This document shows, piece by piece, positions 1 through 6,715 of a stretch of 6,961 bases of DNA. Origin of the DNA: Alphaproteobacteria bacterium (GTDB taxonomy: Bacteria; Pseudomonadota; Alphaproteobacteria; ATCC43930; CGMCC-115725); NCBI GenBank assembly GCA_005884825.1, contig VAZT01000228.1, forward strand, positions 1 to 6,961, in the 5' to 3' direction. A program made the position numbers and the translations under genes. Position 1 is the first letter of the stretch. Every line of letters starts with the position of its first letter. Below the pieces are notes generated by a model. The model was not told where the DNA came from, made no database searches, and worked only from the letters and a program-made list of their open reading frames with translations.

Positions 1-2
1 AC

Positions 3-614
3 GAGGGGCTGATCAAGATCGACGGCAATGATTTGCGGGAAATCGACGTGGACCATCTGCGCTCCAGCCTCGGGGTGGTATTGCAGGACAATTTTCTGTT
101 CAGTGGCACGATTCGCGAAGCGATCGCCGCGTCAAAGCCGGATGCGAGCTTCGAGGACATCGTTTACGCCGCACGGCTGGCCGGCGCGGAGGAGTTCATC
201 GAACACCTGCCTCGCGGGTACGAGACCCATGTTCAGGAAGGTTCCGCCAATCTGTCGGGCGGGCAGCGCCAGCGCTTGGCGATCGCCCGTGCGCTGATCG
301 GCGACCCGCGAGTCCTGATCCTCGACGAGGCGACCAGCGCTCTCGATGCCGAGAGCGAAGCGATCGTCAATGCGAATTTGCTGCGGATCGCTAAAGGCCG
401 CACGCTCGTGATCATTTCGCACCGCCTCTCGGTGCTGGTGCAAGCCGACACTGTTTTGGTCCTCGAACGCGGCCGTGTCTACGATTCCGGACGGCACAAC
501 GAGCTACTGGAGCGCTGCGACATTTATCGCGGGCTCTGGTATCAGCAAAACCGCCATCTGCAAACCAGGCCAGCCCATGCACTTGTTCCGCTTCGCGCCG
601 GCACTGCGGCGTAA
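3..614 (+). CDS. Type I secretion ABC transporter, C-terminal part of the ATPase domain (5' partial)
   Basis: This is the C-terminal half of an ABC nucleotide-binding domain, open at the left edge of the window. The reading frame is already coding at base 3, so the TTG at 33 is not a real start. Visible motifs in order are the Q-loop glutamine (84-86, context VVLQDNFLF), the signature LSGGQRQR (from 252), Walker B VLILDEATSALD (from 312) with its catalytic Glu (327-329) and D-loop, and the switch histidine in ISHRLS (420-422). Walker A and the membrane domain must lie upstream. The motif spacing and LPRGYET-type context fit exporter ATPases of the HlyB / peptidase-domain class, which use ATP hydrolysis at the inner membrane to export proteins or peptides. 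The next gene, an HlyD homologue starting 38 bases before this stop, supports an operon and a type I secretion role. The exported substrate is unknown. An N-terminal C39-like peptidase domain cannot be judged from here. Confidence 0.95.
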   Translation, partial: EGLIKIDGNDLREIDVDHLRSSLGVVLQDNFLFSGTIREAIAASKPDASFEDIVYAARLAGAEEFIEHLPRGYETHVQEGSANLSGGQRQRLAIARALIGDPRVLILDEATSALDAESEAIVNANLLRIAKGRTLVIISHRLSVLVQADTVLVLERGRVYDSGRHNELLERCDIYRGLWYQQNRHLQTRPAHALVPLRAGTAA

Positions 615-1947
615 CCCAGAGCCCGATGCGCTGATTCGGATCTTTCAGTCCGAGGTCAGCGAGGTCCGGGAGGATCCCGAACCGGCACAGCTGAGGATCA
701 CTCTGCACGTGCTGGCCGGGCTGTTTATCGCTCTGCTCTCGGTCAGCTTTTTTATGCAGCTCAACCGGGTCGTGACGTCGTCTGCGGGCCAGATCGTCAC
801 GACCGAGCCGTCTGTCGTCCTGCAAGCGCTCGACGCCTCGATCATTAAGAGCCTGGATGTGCAGGAAGGCGAGCGCGTCAAGCGCGGCCAGCTCCTGGCG
901 ACGCTCGACCCGACTTTCGCCGCCGCCGATGTCGGCGCCGCGGCCTCGCAGATCGCCAGCCTCGATGCGCAGATCGCCCGCGCGGAAGCGGAGCTGGCGC
1001 GGCGCGATTTCAACCCGCCTTGGGCAACCACGCCGGAGGGTGCTTATGCTTCCCTCCAGCGTGCTTATTACATACAGCGCAAAGGTCAGTTCGGCGCGCA
1101 ATTGCGCGCCTATGACGAGCAAATAGCGCAAAACAAGGCGACCATCCGCAAGCTGAAGGACGACCTCGCCCATTATGACGATCGGGTCAAGATCTCACAG
1201 GAGATCGAGGGTATGCGGGCCAGTCTGGCCGCCAATCAGACCGGCAGCCGCCTCAATCTGCTGACCGCTACGGATCAGCGTATGGAAATTCTGCGGACGC
1301 AAGATTTCGACCGCAACGGCCTTACCGAAGCCGAGCACCAGCTCGCCTCCACAATCGCCAATCGCGACGCCTTTGTCGAGCAATGGTCGGGACAGGTCAG
1401 CCAGGAGCTGGTGACGGCGCGCAATTCGCTGGACACTGCTCGCCAACAAATGGCCAAGGCGTCCAGGCACCAGGATCTGGTGCGTCTCGAGGCGACGGAG
1501 GATGCGGTCGTCTTGAAACTCGCGAAGCTGTCCGTCGGCTCGGTTCTGAAGGAGGGCGATCCGTTGATCACGCTCGCCCCGCTGCATTCGCCCGTCGAAG
1601 CGGAGGTGCACATTGCCACGCGCGAGATTGGTTTTGTCCGGCCCGGGGACAGCGCCACTGTGAAGCTCGACCCATTCAGCTTTGTCGAGCACGGCACCGC
1701 TTCAGGGTACGTGCGCTGGATAAGCGAGGGCGCGTTTACGCAGGATGACAACGGCAGCGCCGTCGACCCCTATTACAAGGCACGCATTGCATTGACCGAA
1801 GTCAAGCTCAACGCGGTGCCCGACAGTTTCAGGCTGGTGCCGGGCATGACCCTGACCGCCGACATCAGTGTCGGGTCGCGTTCCGTCTTCATGTACGTGC
1901 TGAAAGGCGTGATCCGCAGCGTCAACGAAGCGATGCGCGAGCCGTGA
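577..1947 (+). CDS. HlyD-family type I secretion periplasmic adaptor (membrane fusion protein)
   Basis: The protein is 456 aa from the ATG at 577, a normal length for HlyD-type adaptors, which bridge an inner-membrane ABC exporter and an outer-membrane TolC-like channel. It has a short cytoplasmic N-terminus, one membrane anchor at about residues 42-62 (LHVLAGLFIALLSVSFFMQL) and a first lipoyl/barrel-sandwich half (SLDVQEGERVKRGQLLATLD, about 92-111). An Ala/Gln/Arg-rich helical hairpin region follows to about residue 300, then the second lipoyl half (LSVGSVLKEGDPLITLAPL, about 318-336). The C-terminal beta-barrel ends in the typical RLVPGMTLTADISVGSRSV run. The open frame extends upstream to a GTG at 475, but those codons lie inside the ATPase gene and encode nothing HlyD-like, so the ATG at 577 is preferred. 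The 38-base overlap with the ATPase gene suggests translational coupling. No outer-membrane partner is in the window. Confidence 0.94.
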   Translation: MHLFRFAPALRRNPEPDALIRIFQSEVSEVREDPEPAQLRITLHVLAGLFIALLSVSFFMQLNRVVTSSAGQIVTTEPSVVLQALDASIIKSLDVQEGERVKRGQLLATLDPTFAAADVGAAASQIASLDAQIARAEAELARRDFNPPWATTPEGAYASLQRAYYIQRKGQFGAQLRAYDEQIAQNKATIRKLKDDLAHYDDRVKISQEIEGMRASLAANQTGSRLNLLTATDQRMEILRTQDFDRNGLTEAEHQLASTIANRDAFVEQWSGQVSQELVTARNSLDTARQQMAKASRHQDLVRLEATEDAVVLKLAKLSVGSVLKEGDPLITLAPLHSPVEAEVHIATREIGFVRPGDSATVKLDPFSFVEHGTASGYVRWISEGAFTQDDNGSAVDPYYKARIALTEVKLNAVPDSFRLVPGMTLTADISVGSRSVFMYVLKGVIRSVNEAMREP

Positions 1948-1957
1948 TCTTTGCAAA

Positions 1958-2102
1958 CGTCATTCCGGGGCGCGGGCGCAAGCCCGCGAGCCCGGAAACC
2001 ATGAACACCGACGGCATGCAGTCGGGAGGGGCCGCGCCCCATTTTCTGAGGCCGGTGTTATTGGATTCCGGGCCCGGCCCCGCGGGCCGTCCCGGAATGA
2101 CG
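1958..2102. repeat. 145-base nested palindromic repeat (two inverted REP-like hairpins)
   Basis: The element is bounded by perfect 12-base inverted ends, CGTCATTCCGGG (1958-1969) and CCCGGAATGACG (2091-2102). Each end forms its own hairpin. At 1963-1997, TTCCGGG pairs with CCCGGAA around an inner CGCGGGC / GCCCGCG stem closed by a GCAA loop. At 2066-2097, TTCCGGG pairs with CCCGGAA around CGGCCC / GGGCCG. The inner flanks 1991-2012 and 2051-2072 are also complementary at 18 of 22 positions, and a small GGGGC / GCCCC hairpin sits at 2028-2040. From memory, CATTCCGGGG-type palindromes are dispersed in many copies in Bradyrhizobium and Rhodopseudomonas genomes; copy number cannot be checked here. 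The element lies 10 bases after the hlyD stop and could act as an mRNA-stabilising or attenuating structure within the operon. Confidence 0.85.
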
Positions 2103-4022
2103 GGTTCTAGATTTCGTAGCACCCTAGGATTTTTCGAGGGTGCCCATCCCGAGGCGGTGGTGGATCGCGGCCATGACGCGTATGAACGTGGCGATTACTC
2201 TGCAGCGCTCAAGGAATGGTCTGCGGCGGCAGTCGCCGGAGATCCAGAAGCCTTCTATCGCTTGGGATTGCTCTACGCCCGCGGCCACGGGGTTGTCGCC
2301 AATCTCGCCGATGCCGCCGGCTGGTACCGGCGGGCGGCGGAGCTGGGTCACGCTATGGCACAGCATCAGCTCAGCCTGCTGCACCTCGAAGGTTATCGCG
2401 CGCAGGCGTCGAGCTTTGCGCGTTGGTATGGTTCCGCCGCCAAGCGCGACCCCGAGGCCGCCGACCACAATAGAACGCTGCTCTTTCCAAACGGGTTCGA
2501 CGTCCCGCAGGACCCAGCCGGGGCGCTGCATTGGAGCCAGGCGGCCGCCGAGCAAGGGATCGCCGACGCGCAGGCCAATACCGGGCTGATTTACGCACGG
2601 GGGATCGGTTGCGAGCCCGATTATCGGAAAGCTCGGCACTGGTACTCGCTCGCCGCCGCTCAGGGCAGCGCCGCTGCCGAGCTTGGCCTCGGCATCCTCT
2701 ACGCCAATGGTCACGGGGTGGAGCAGGATCTTCCGACCGCCGCCAGCTGGTATGAGAGAGCAGCCGTAAAGGGCATTGCGGCGGCGCAAGTGGCGCTCGG
2801 GCTGATGTACCTTTCCGGCCAAGGGGTCGATCGCGACACCGACAGAGCAGCGGAATGGTTCGGCAAGGCCGCCGAGCAAGGTAATGCGCGCGCCCAGTAC
2901 AATCTGGCTCTGATATCTCTGGACGGCAACGGCCGGCCGCGCAACGAGCACGCCGCCGAGACCTTGTTGCGCCACGCCGCGCGGCAAAATTTCGTACCGG
3001 CCATAGCTCGCCTTGCCCAGTTATACGAGACTGGTGAGGCCGCGCTGCCGAATATGATCGAGGCGGCGAAATGGTATCGGGTCGCCGCCGAAACCGGCAA
3101 TGCCGAGGCGCAGTTCAGCCTCGGGCGGCTCTATGCGCGCGGCGACGGCGTCCCGCAGGAGTTCGGCGAGGCCGCCAAATGGTTTCAAAAGGCCGCCGAG
3201 CAGGGCATCCCCGCCGCCCAAGTCAATATCGCCGCGTTTCTCTTGCAAGGCACCGGCGTCGCGCGCAACGCGGAGAGGGCGGCCGAATGGTACCGGCAGG
3301 CAGCCGAGCAGGGCGTCGCGACCGCCCAGCTCCGCCTCGGATATCTCTACCTCGGCGGTGAGGGCGTCCCGCGCGATCCGGAAGCCGGGGTAGCGTGGCT
3401 GTGCCGGGCTGTCGAGGCCGGCGACCCGGAGGCCCAAACCGCCCTCGGCATGCTCTACGCACGCGGCGAAAGCGTCGACCAGGATTTCGCCACCGCCGCA
3501 TCATTGGTGGCGCAGGCGGCGGATTCGGGATACCCCCCTGCCCTTCTCCAGCTCGGCCACCTTTATGCGCAAGGTCATCTCGAACCGCCCGAAGAGGGCG
3601 CCGCGATGCACTGCTACCGCATCGCCGCCGAGGCCGGCAACGTCGAAGCGCAGCGGCTTCTCGCGTGGAATTGTCTGAACGGGCACCTCGTCCCCCGAGA
3701 CACGGCCGCAGCAGCATTATGGTTCCGCAAGGCGGCCGAGCAGGGCGACCGCTACGCGCAATACAATCTCGCCGTGATGCTGCTGAAAGGCCAGGGCACA
3801 GCCCAAGACGCCGAAGAGGCGTTCCACTGGTGCTGTCTGGCGGCCGAACAGGGCTTGGTCGAAGCCCAGCTCCAACTGGGCGACCTGTACAGCGCCGGCC
3901 TTGGAGTGGCCGCAGATGTTGCGCTGGCCGACGCCTGGTACGAGAAAGCGGCAGAACAAGGGGATGCCGCCGCCGCACAGCTCCGCCGTTCGAACGAGAC
4001 CCGAGCGGCCGGCGCGGAATAA
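2097..4022 (+). CDS. Long Sel1 (TPR-like) repeat protein, about 16 repeats
   Basis: Almost the whole protein is a head-to-tail array of Sel1-like repeats, mostly 36 residues each, close to the pattern AEQGxAxAQxxLGxLYxxG / GVxxDxxxAAxWYxKA. I count 16 full units plus a half unit before a short polar tail (RRSNETRAAGAE). Units 2, 3, 7, 8, 13 and 14 are the most degenerate. Sel1 arrays form alpha-helical solenoids that bind other proteins. No catalytic domain, signal peptide or membrane segment is visible, so a cytoplasmic scaffold or adaptor role is the default. The start is uncertain. The ATG at 2097 (641 aa) lies in the end of the preceding repeat and has no Shine-Dalgarno. A GTG at 2160 has GAGG five bases upstream. 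A GTG at 1944 (692 aa) overlaps the hlyD stop but would translate the palindromic repeat. The position after hlyD suggests a third gene of the secretion operon; a function in secretion is inference. Confidence 0.92.
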   Translation: MTGSRFRSTLGFFEGAHPEAVVDRGHDAYERGDYSAALKEWSAAAVAGDPEAFYRLGLLYARGHGVVANLADAAGWYRRAAELGHAMAQHQLSLLHLEGYRAQASSFARWYGSAAKRDPEAADHNRTLLFPNGFDVPQDPAGALHWSQAAAEQGIADAQANTGLIYARGIGCEPDYRKARHWYSLAAAQGSAAAELGLGILYANGHGVEQDLPTAASWYERAAVKGIAAAQVALGLMYLSGQGVDRDTDRAAEWFGKAAEQGNARAQYNLALISLDGNGRPRNEHAAETLLRHAARQNFVPAIARLAQLYETGEAALPNMIEAAKWYRVAAETGNAEAQFSLGRLYARGDGVPQEFGEAAKWFQKAAEQGIPAAQVNIAAFLLQGTGVARNAERAAEWYRQAAEQGVATAQLRLGYLYLGGEGVPRDPEAGVAWLCRAVEAGDPEAQTALGMLYARGESVDQDFATAASLVAQAADSGYPPALLQLGHLYAQGHLEPPEEGAAMHCYRIAAEAGNVEAQRLLAWNCLNGHLVPRDTAAAALWFRKAAEQGDRYAQYNLAVMLLKGQGTAQDAEEAFHWCCLAAEQGLVEAQLQLGDLYSAGLGVAADVALADAWYEKAAEQGDAAAAQLRRSNETRAAGAE

Positions 4023-4047
4023 CAGCAGAGCGGTACTGCGCTGCTGT
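4022..4047. terminator. Candidate bidirectional terminator hairpin between convergent genes
   Basis: ACAGCAG (4022-4028) pairs with CTGCTGT (4041-4047). The stem continues past one A/G mismatch through GC (4030-4031) and GC (4038-4039). It starts at the Sel1 gene stop codon and ends just before the minus-strand gene's stop at 4053-4055. There is no clear T-run on either side, so intrinsic termination is uncertain; position between convergent genes is the main support. Confidence 0.45.
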
Positions 4048-4052
4048 GACTC

Positions 4053-4232
4053 TCAGTGCAGCCGGCTGAAAACACCGAGCACGGCAAACACTGCCACCAG
4101 CCAGACTAGCTCCAGCACCGCCCAGACCACGAACCGGCCCCATCCGTCGTCCCGCCGCGCGGCACGACGGCGGATCTCCGCCTCGATCTCCCGGTTCCAC
4201 TCCCGGGCAATGCGCCTGCTATCGCGCTCCAT
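4053..4232 (-). CDS. Small hypothetical protein with a C-terminal membrane segment
   Basis: From the ATG at 4232 this encodes 59 aa. The first 33 residues are highly charged (MERDSRRIAREWNREIEAEI, then an Arg/Asp-rich stretch). One hydrophobic segment follows at about residues 34-55 (FVVWAVLELVWLVAVFAVLG), ending in FSRLH. This looks like a tail-anchored or single-span inner-membrane protein with a basic cytoplasmic head. I do not recognise a family. The frame continues upstream, and the added residues (GDYNRDRRSDILAKPGPSWD) look protein-like, so the true start may be TTG at 4319 (88 aa) or GTG at 4325 (90 aa). The ATG leaves 123 bases for divergent promoters, while the longer forms leave about 30. 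The frame stays open still further, but that part overlaps the CoA-transferase gene and is discounted. The gene converges with the Sel1 gene and is divergent from the CoA-transferase gene. Confidence 0.6.
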   Translation of the reverse strand: MERDSRRIAREWNREIEAEIRRRAARRDDGWGRFVVWAVLELVWLVAVFAVLGVFSRLH

Positions 4233-4355
4233 GACCCGTCGGATGTCCCAGCTCGGTCCAGGCTTCGCAAGAATATCGGAACGGCGATCGCGGTTGTAGT
4301 CGCCAATCTTGCGGCGCAAAATCACCGATGAAATTCGTATGGAGAAAATCCCCCA

Positions 4356-5534
4356 ATGACCGTGCTCCCCCTCAACGACTTCCTCGTCATCGACCTGACT
4401 GCGCATCGCGCCGGGCCTACGGCGGTGCGCCAGCTCGCCGATTGGGGTGCGCAGGTGATCAAGATCGAGCCCTCCGGCGAGCTGGTCGACGCGACCGGCA
4501 GCCGCCGCGACGGTCCCGATTTCCAGAACCTGCATCGCAACAAGCGGGCTATTACGTTGAACCTCAAAAGCGATGAGGGCCACGCGATCTTTATGAAGCT
4601 CGCCGAGCGCGCCGATGTGATCGTCGAGAATTACAAATCCGACGTGAAGCACCGGCTCGGCATCGATTACGAAGCGGTGCGGAAGATCAACCCGCGCATC
4701 GTCTATGGCAGCATTTCCGGCTTTGGGCAGGACGGGCCCTATGCCGCCCGGGCGGGCGTCGACCAGATCGCACAGGGCATGGGAGGCCTCATGTCGATCA
4801 CCGGCCATCCCGGGCAAGGCCCGGTGCGGGTCGGAATCGCAATCAACGACACCTCGGCGGGCCTCCTGCTGTCCTACGGGATCGTGCTGGCGCTGCTCAA
4901 CCGCGAACGCACCGGTGAGGGCCAATGGGTGCACACGTCACTGCTGGAAGCGCAGATCTTCATGCTGGACTTCCAGGCGGCGCGTTATCTGATGAAGGGC
5001 GAGGTCGCCGGACAGGAAGGCAATTTCCACCCGACTTCGCCGGGTACGGGCATGTTCCAGACTGCCGACGGTTACATCAACATCGCCGCCTCGGGCGACA
5101 ATCTGTGGCGGCGGTTTTGCGAGGTGGCAGGGTCAAAGGACCTGGCCGATCATCCCGATTTTGCGACCGTCGTGGCGCGCGCGAAAAACCGACCGGCGCT
5201 CAATGCGCATCTCGCCGAGATCATCCGGCAGCATCCGAACGCTTATTGGGTCGAGCGGCTCAACAAGGCCGGCGTGCCGTGCGGGCCGATCAATTCAATC
5301 GACCAGACTTTCGCCGATCCGCAAGTCCAGCATCTCGGGATCGCCAAGCCGGTCAACCACCCGAAGCTCGGCCCGCAGAAGGTGGTCGGCCAGCCGATCC
5401 ATATGAGCGGCTACCCGCAGCCCGACGAGCTGCGCCCCACCCCCGAGCAGGGCGAGCACACCGATGCCGTGTTACGCGAACTCGGCTACGATGCGGAAAC
5501 GATCGCCGGGCTACACCAGCGCGGCGTCGTCTAG
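4356..5534 (+). CDS. Class III (CaiB/BaiF family) CoA-transferase
   Basis: The 392-aa product is full length for family III CoA-transferases, which move CoA between an acyl-CoA and a free acid through an aspartyl-CoA intermediate. They work as interlocked dimers in the cytoplasm. Family landmarks are the N-terminal VIDLTAHRAGPTAVRQLADW / GAQVIKIEP region, NLHRNKRAITLNLKSDEG (about 58-75), DVIVENYKSDVKHRLGIDYE (about 87-106), NPRIVYGSISGFGQDGPYA and VRVGIAINDTSAGLLLS. Asp165 in INDTSAG sits where the family's catalytic aspartate is expected. The C-terminal part carries the usual GVPCGPINSIDQTFADPQ stretch. GGAG at 4341-4344 is a rather distant Shine-Dalgarno, 11 bases before the ATG. The substrate cannot be read from sequence: oxalate, carnitine, 2-methylacyl and succinyl-dependent members share these motifs. 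A single gene with its own upstream region and a hairpin downstream suggests a monocistronic unit. Confidence 0.95.
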   Translation: MTVLPLNDFLVIDLTAHRAGPTAVRQLADWGAQVIKIEPSGELVDATGSRRDGPDFQNLHRNKRAITLNLKSDEGHAIFMKLAERADVIVENYKSDVKHRLGIDYEAVRKINPRIVYGSISGFGQDGPYAARAGVDQIAQGMGGLMSITGHPGQGPVRVGIAINDTSAGLLLSYGIVLALLNRERTGEGQWVHTSLLEAQIFMLDFQAARYLMKGEVAGQEGNFHPTSPGTGMFQTADGYINIAASGDNLWRRFCEVAGSKDLADHPDFATVVARAKNRPALNAHLAEIIRQHPNAYWVERLNKAGVPCGPINSIDQTFADPQVQHLGIAKPVNHPKLGPQKVVGQPIHMSGYPQPDELRPTPEQGEHTDAVLRELGYDAETIAGLHQRGVV

Positions 5535-5547
5535 GAACTACCGAGGC

Positions 5548-5582
5548 CCTCACCCACCATCGCTGGCGTGAGATGGGTGAGG
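5548..5582. terminator. Candidate bidirectional terminator hairpin
   Basis: CCTCACCCA (5548-5556) and TGGGTGAGG (5574-5582) are perfectly complementary over nine bases around a 17-base loop. The hairpin lies 13 bases after the CoA-transferase stop and 13 bases before the stop of the convergent DUF2852 gene, so it could end transcription from both sides. No T-tract is present on either strand. Confidence 0.55.
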
Positions 5583-5595
5583 AGGGTCGCGCTAT

Positions 5596-6027
5596 TCAGA
5601 CGGTCTGGGGTTGCGGGCCGTTGGAGGGACGTCGGTGCTCCGCCATGAACTGGTCGAATTCCGCCTTGTCCTTGGCATGACGCAGGCGGTCGAGGAATTC
5701 CATGAATTCGCGCTGCTCTTCTTCGAGACGGCGCAAGGTTTCGGCGCGGTACTCGTCAAACGCGTAGTTGCCGCTCGAGCTTCGATAGCTGCTGCAGCCC
5801 CAGCGCTCCGCGGACGACTGCATCCGCTGCATGCGGCGTTGCATTCTTTCCATGCGACGCTGCCAACGATCCGTGCCGCCGCGTGTCCAGCATGCCATCC
5901 GCCCACTCCCTAGCAGGAACCCGAGAACGAAGAGGCCCAGCGGCCAGAACAGGATGAAGCTGACAACCGTCAGCGCAATCCAGGCCGGCTTGCCGATGTC
6001 GTCTAGTTGCGCCGCGAACGCCTGCAT
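5596..6027 (-). CDS. DUF2852 family membrane protein
   Basis: The 143-aa protein has one hydrophobic segment at about residues 17-40 (IALTVVSFILFWPLGLFVLG), then a Met/Arg/Gln-rich amphipathic stretch (WQRRMERMQRRMQRMQ, about 55-70) likely to be helical. The conserved-looking C-terminal block follows: NYAFDEYRAETLRRLEEEQ at about 87-105, then FLDRLRHAKDKAEFDQFMAE at about 111-130. I recognise that block as the DUF2852 family of alphaproteobacteria, for which I know no assigned function. The ATG at 6027 is well supported: AAGGG (minus strand, 6039-6035) lies seven bases upstream. That ribosome binding site overlaps a 33-base inverted repeat, which suggests control by a repressor or by RNA structure. 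The gene converges with the CoA-transferase gene and is divergent from the molybdenum-hydroxylase relic. Confidence 0.9.
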   Translation of the reverse strand: MQAFAAQLDDIGKPAWIALTVVSFILFWPLGLFVLGFLLGSGRMACWTRGGTDRWQRRMERMQRRMQRMQSSAERWGCSSYRSSSGNYAFDEYRAETLRRLEEEQREFMEFLDRLRHAKDKAEFDQFMAEHRRPSNGPQPQTV

Positions 6028-6035
6028 GGCGGCAC

Positions 6036-6068
6036 CCTTATGTTAATGTGTGTCACATTCACATAAGG
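6036..6068. promoter_or_regulatory. 33-base near-perfect inverted repeat upstream of the DUF2852 gene
   Basis: CCTTATGTTAATGTG (6036-6050) and CACATTCACATAAGG (6054-6068) are complementary at 14 of 15 positions around a TGT spacer, with a single mismatch (T at 6044). The sequence is far more AT-rich than its surroundings, as expected of a dimeric repressor operator of TetR, MarR or similar type. On the minus strand the downstream arm contains the AAGG of the DUF2852 ribosome binding site, so the same sequence in mRNA would form a hairpin hiding that site. The regulator is not identifiable here. A role for the divergent + strand gene is possible, but that gene is dead. Confidence 0.7.
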
Positions 6069-6115
6069 CCTTTCCGCTCGCTGTCAAGCGCGGATGATGG
6101 GACAATCGCGACGAC

Positions 6116-6715
6116 ATGACCGCCGCCTCTTCGCTTCCCCCGCAGCCGCCCTGCGCCGGTATCGGCGTGCCGTTGCGGCGCCTAGAAGACGCGCGTCTGT
6201 TGACCGGCCGGGGATGCTACAGCGACGATTTCAACCTCGCGGGCCAAGTCTACGCCGTCGTGGTGCGATCGCCTCACGCGCATGCGCGCGTAACGCGATA
6301 TCGCGGACGGGCTCGGCCGGGTGACCGATTTGCCGGCGGCTCGCCACCCGCCTGACATCCGTCTCGAAAACCTTGATCGCGTGCCGGCTTCGGCCAGCCG
6401 CCAATACCCTTTGGCGGTGGAACGGGCGCGATTTGTCGGCGAGCCGGTGGCCTTGGTCGTTGCAGAGACTCTCGCCTTGGCAAGGATGCCGCCGAGGCGG
6501 CGCGCGTCCTTTATGTGCCGCTCACGTCAATAACGAGTCCGGCAGCAGCGGCGTTCGAGGATGCCCCGTCGCTGCTCGACGAGGATGGACCAAACCTCGT
6601 GCTCGACGCCGGCGTCGGCGATCATGGGGCCACCGAAAGAGCCTTCGCGGCGGCCACCAGTAGATCAGCAGTATCCGGCCTGCCAATTGACAGGCGCATC
6701 GCAAATGAGCCTATG
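6116..6715 (+). pseudogene. Relic of a xanthine dehydrogenase / CO dehydrogenase large (molybdopterin-binding) subunit
   Basis: The first ~58 codons read as a family N-terminus: IGVPLRRLEDARLLTGRGCY, then SDDFNLAGQVYAVVVRSPHAHARV. Near 6292-6300 the homology jumps to another frame (IADGLGRVTDLPAARHPPDI, then YPLAVERARFVGEPVALVVA). About 20 residues usually found between these blocks are missing, so this looks like a deletion. At about 6481-6483 the loss of a single base returns the homology to the original frame (LAKDAAEAARVLYVPL, then LLDEDGPNLVLDAGVGD and finally LPIDRRIANEPM near 6680-6715). After that the family sequence stops and the amidase gene begins 31 bases later. Intact family members have roughly 750-800 residues, so only the N-terminal quarter survives. 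The molybdopterin-binding and active-site regions are gone. No functional product is expected. The family assignment is from remembered motifs, and the exact substrate class (CoxL, xanthine or aldehyde type) is not resolvable. Confidence 0.85.

Noticed and set aside
33..614. TTG at 33 as the start of the ABC protein
   Set aside because: The same frame encodes typical ABC sequence (GLIKIDGNDLREID) from base 3, so the gene is cut by the window edge.
412..1173. Minus-strand frame of 253 codons opposite the ABC and hlyD genes
   Set aside because: It is fully contained opposite two well-supported + strand genes and shows no domain.
2124..2987. Minus-strand open frame of 287 codons opposite the first Sel1 repeats
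   Set aside because: It is a periodic shadow of the 108-base repeats, with no recognisable domain and no ribosome binding site.
2190..3990. CRISPR-like or satellite DNA repeat from the 108-base periodicity
   Set aside because: The periodicity is explained by protein-level Sel1 repeats. DNA identity between units is modest and there are no spacer-like segments.
3223..4200. Long minus-strand open frame (325 codons) opposite the Sel1 array
   Set aside because: Its sequence is Arg/Pro/Gly-rich low-complexity, typical of antisense frames in GC-rich coding DNA. The + strand shows clear Sel1 repeats throughout.
4326..4934. Upstream extension of the minus-strand small protein gene to 293 codons
   Set aside because: The extension lies opposite the well-supported CoA-transferase gene and has shadow-like composition. 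Only the part below about 4325 is plausible.
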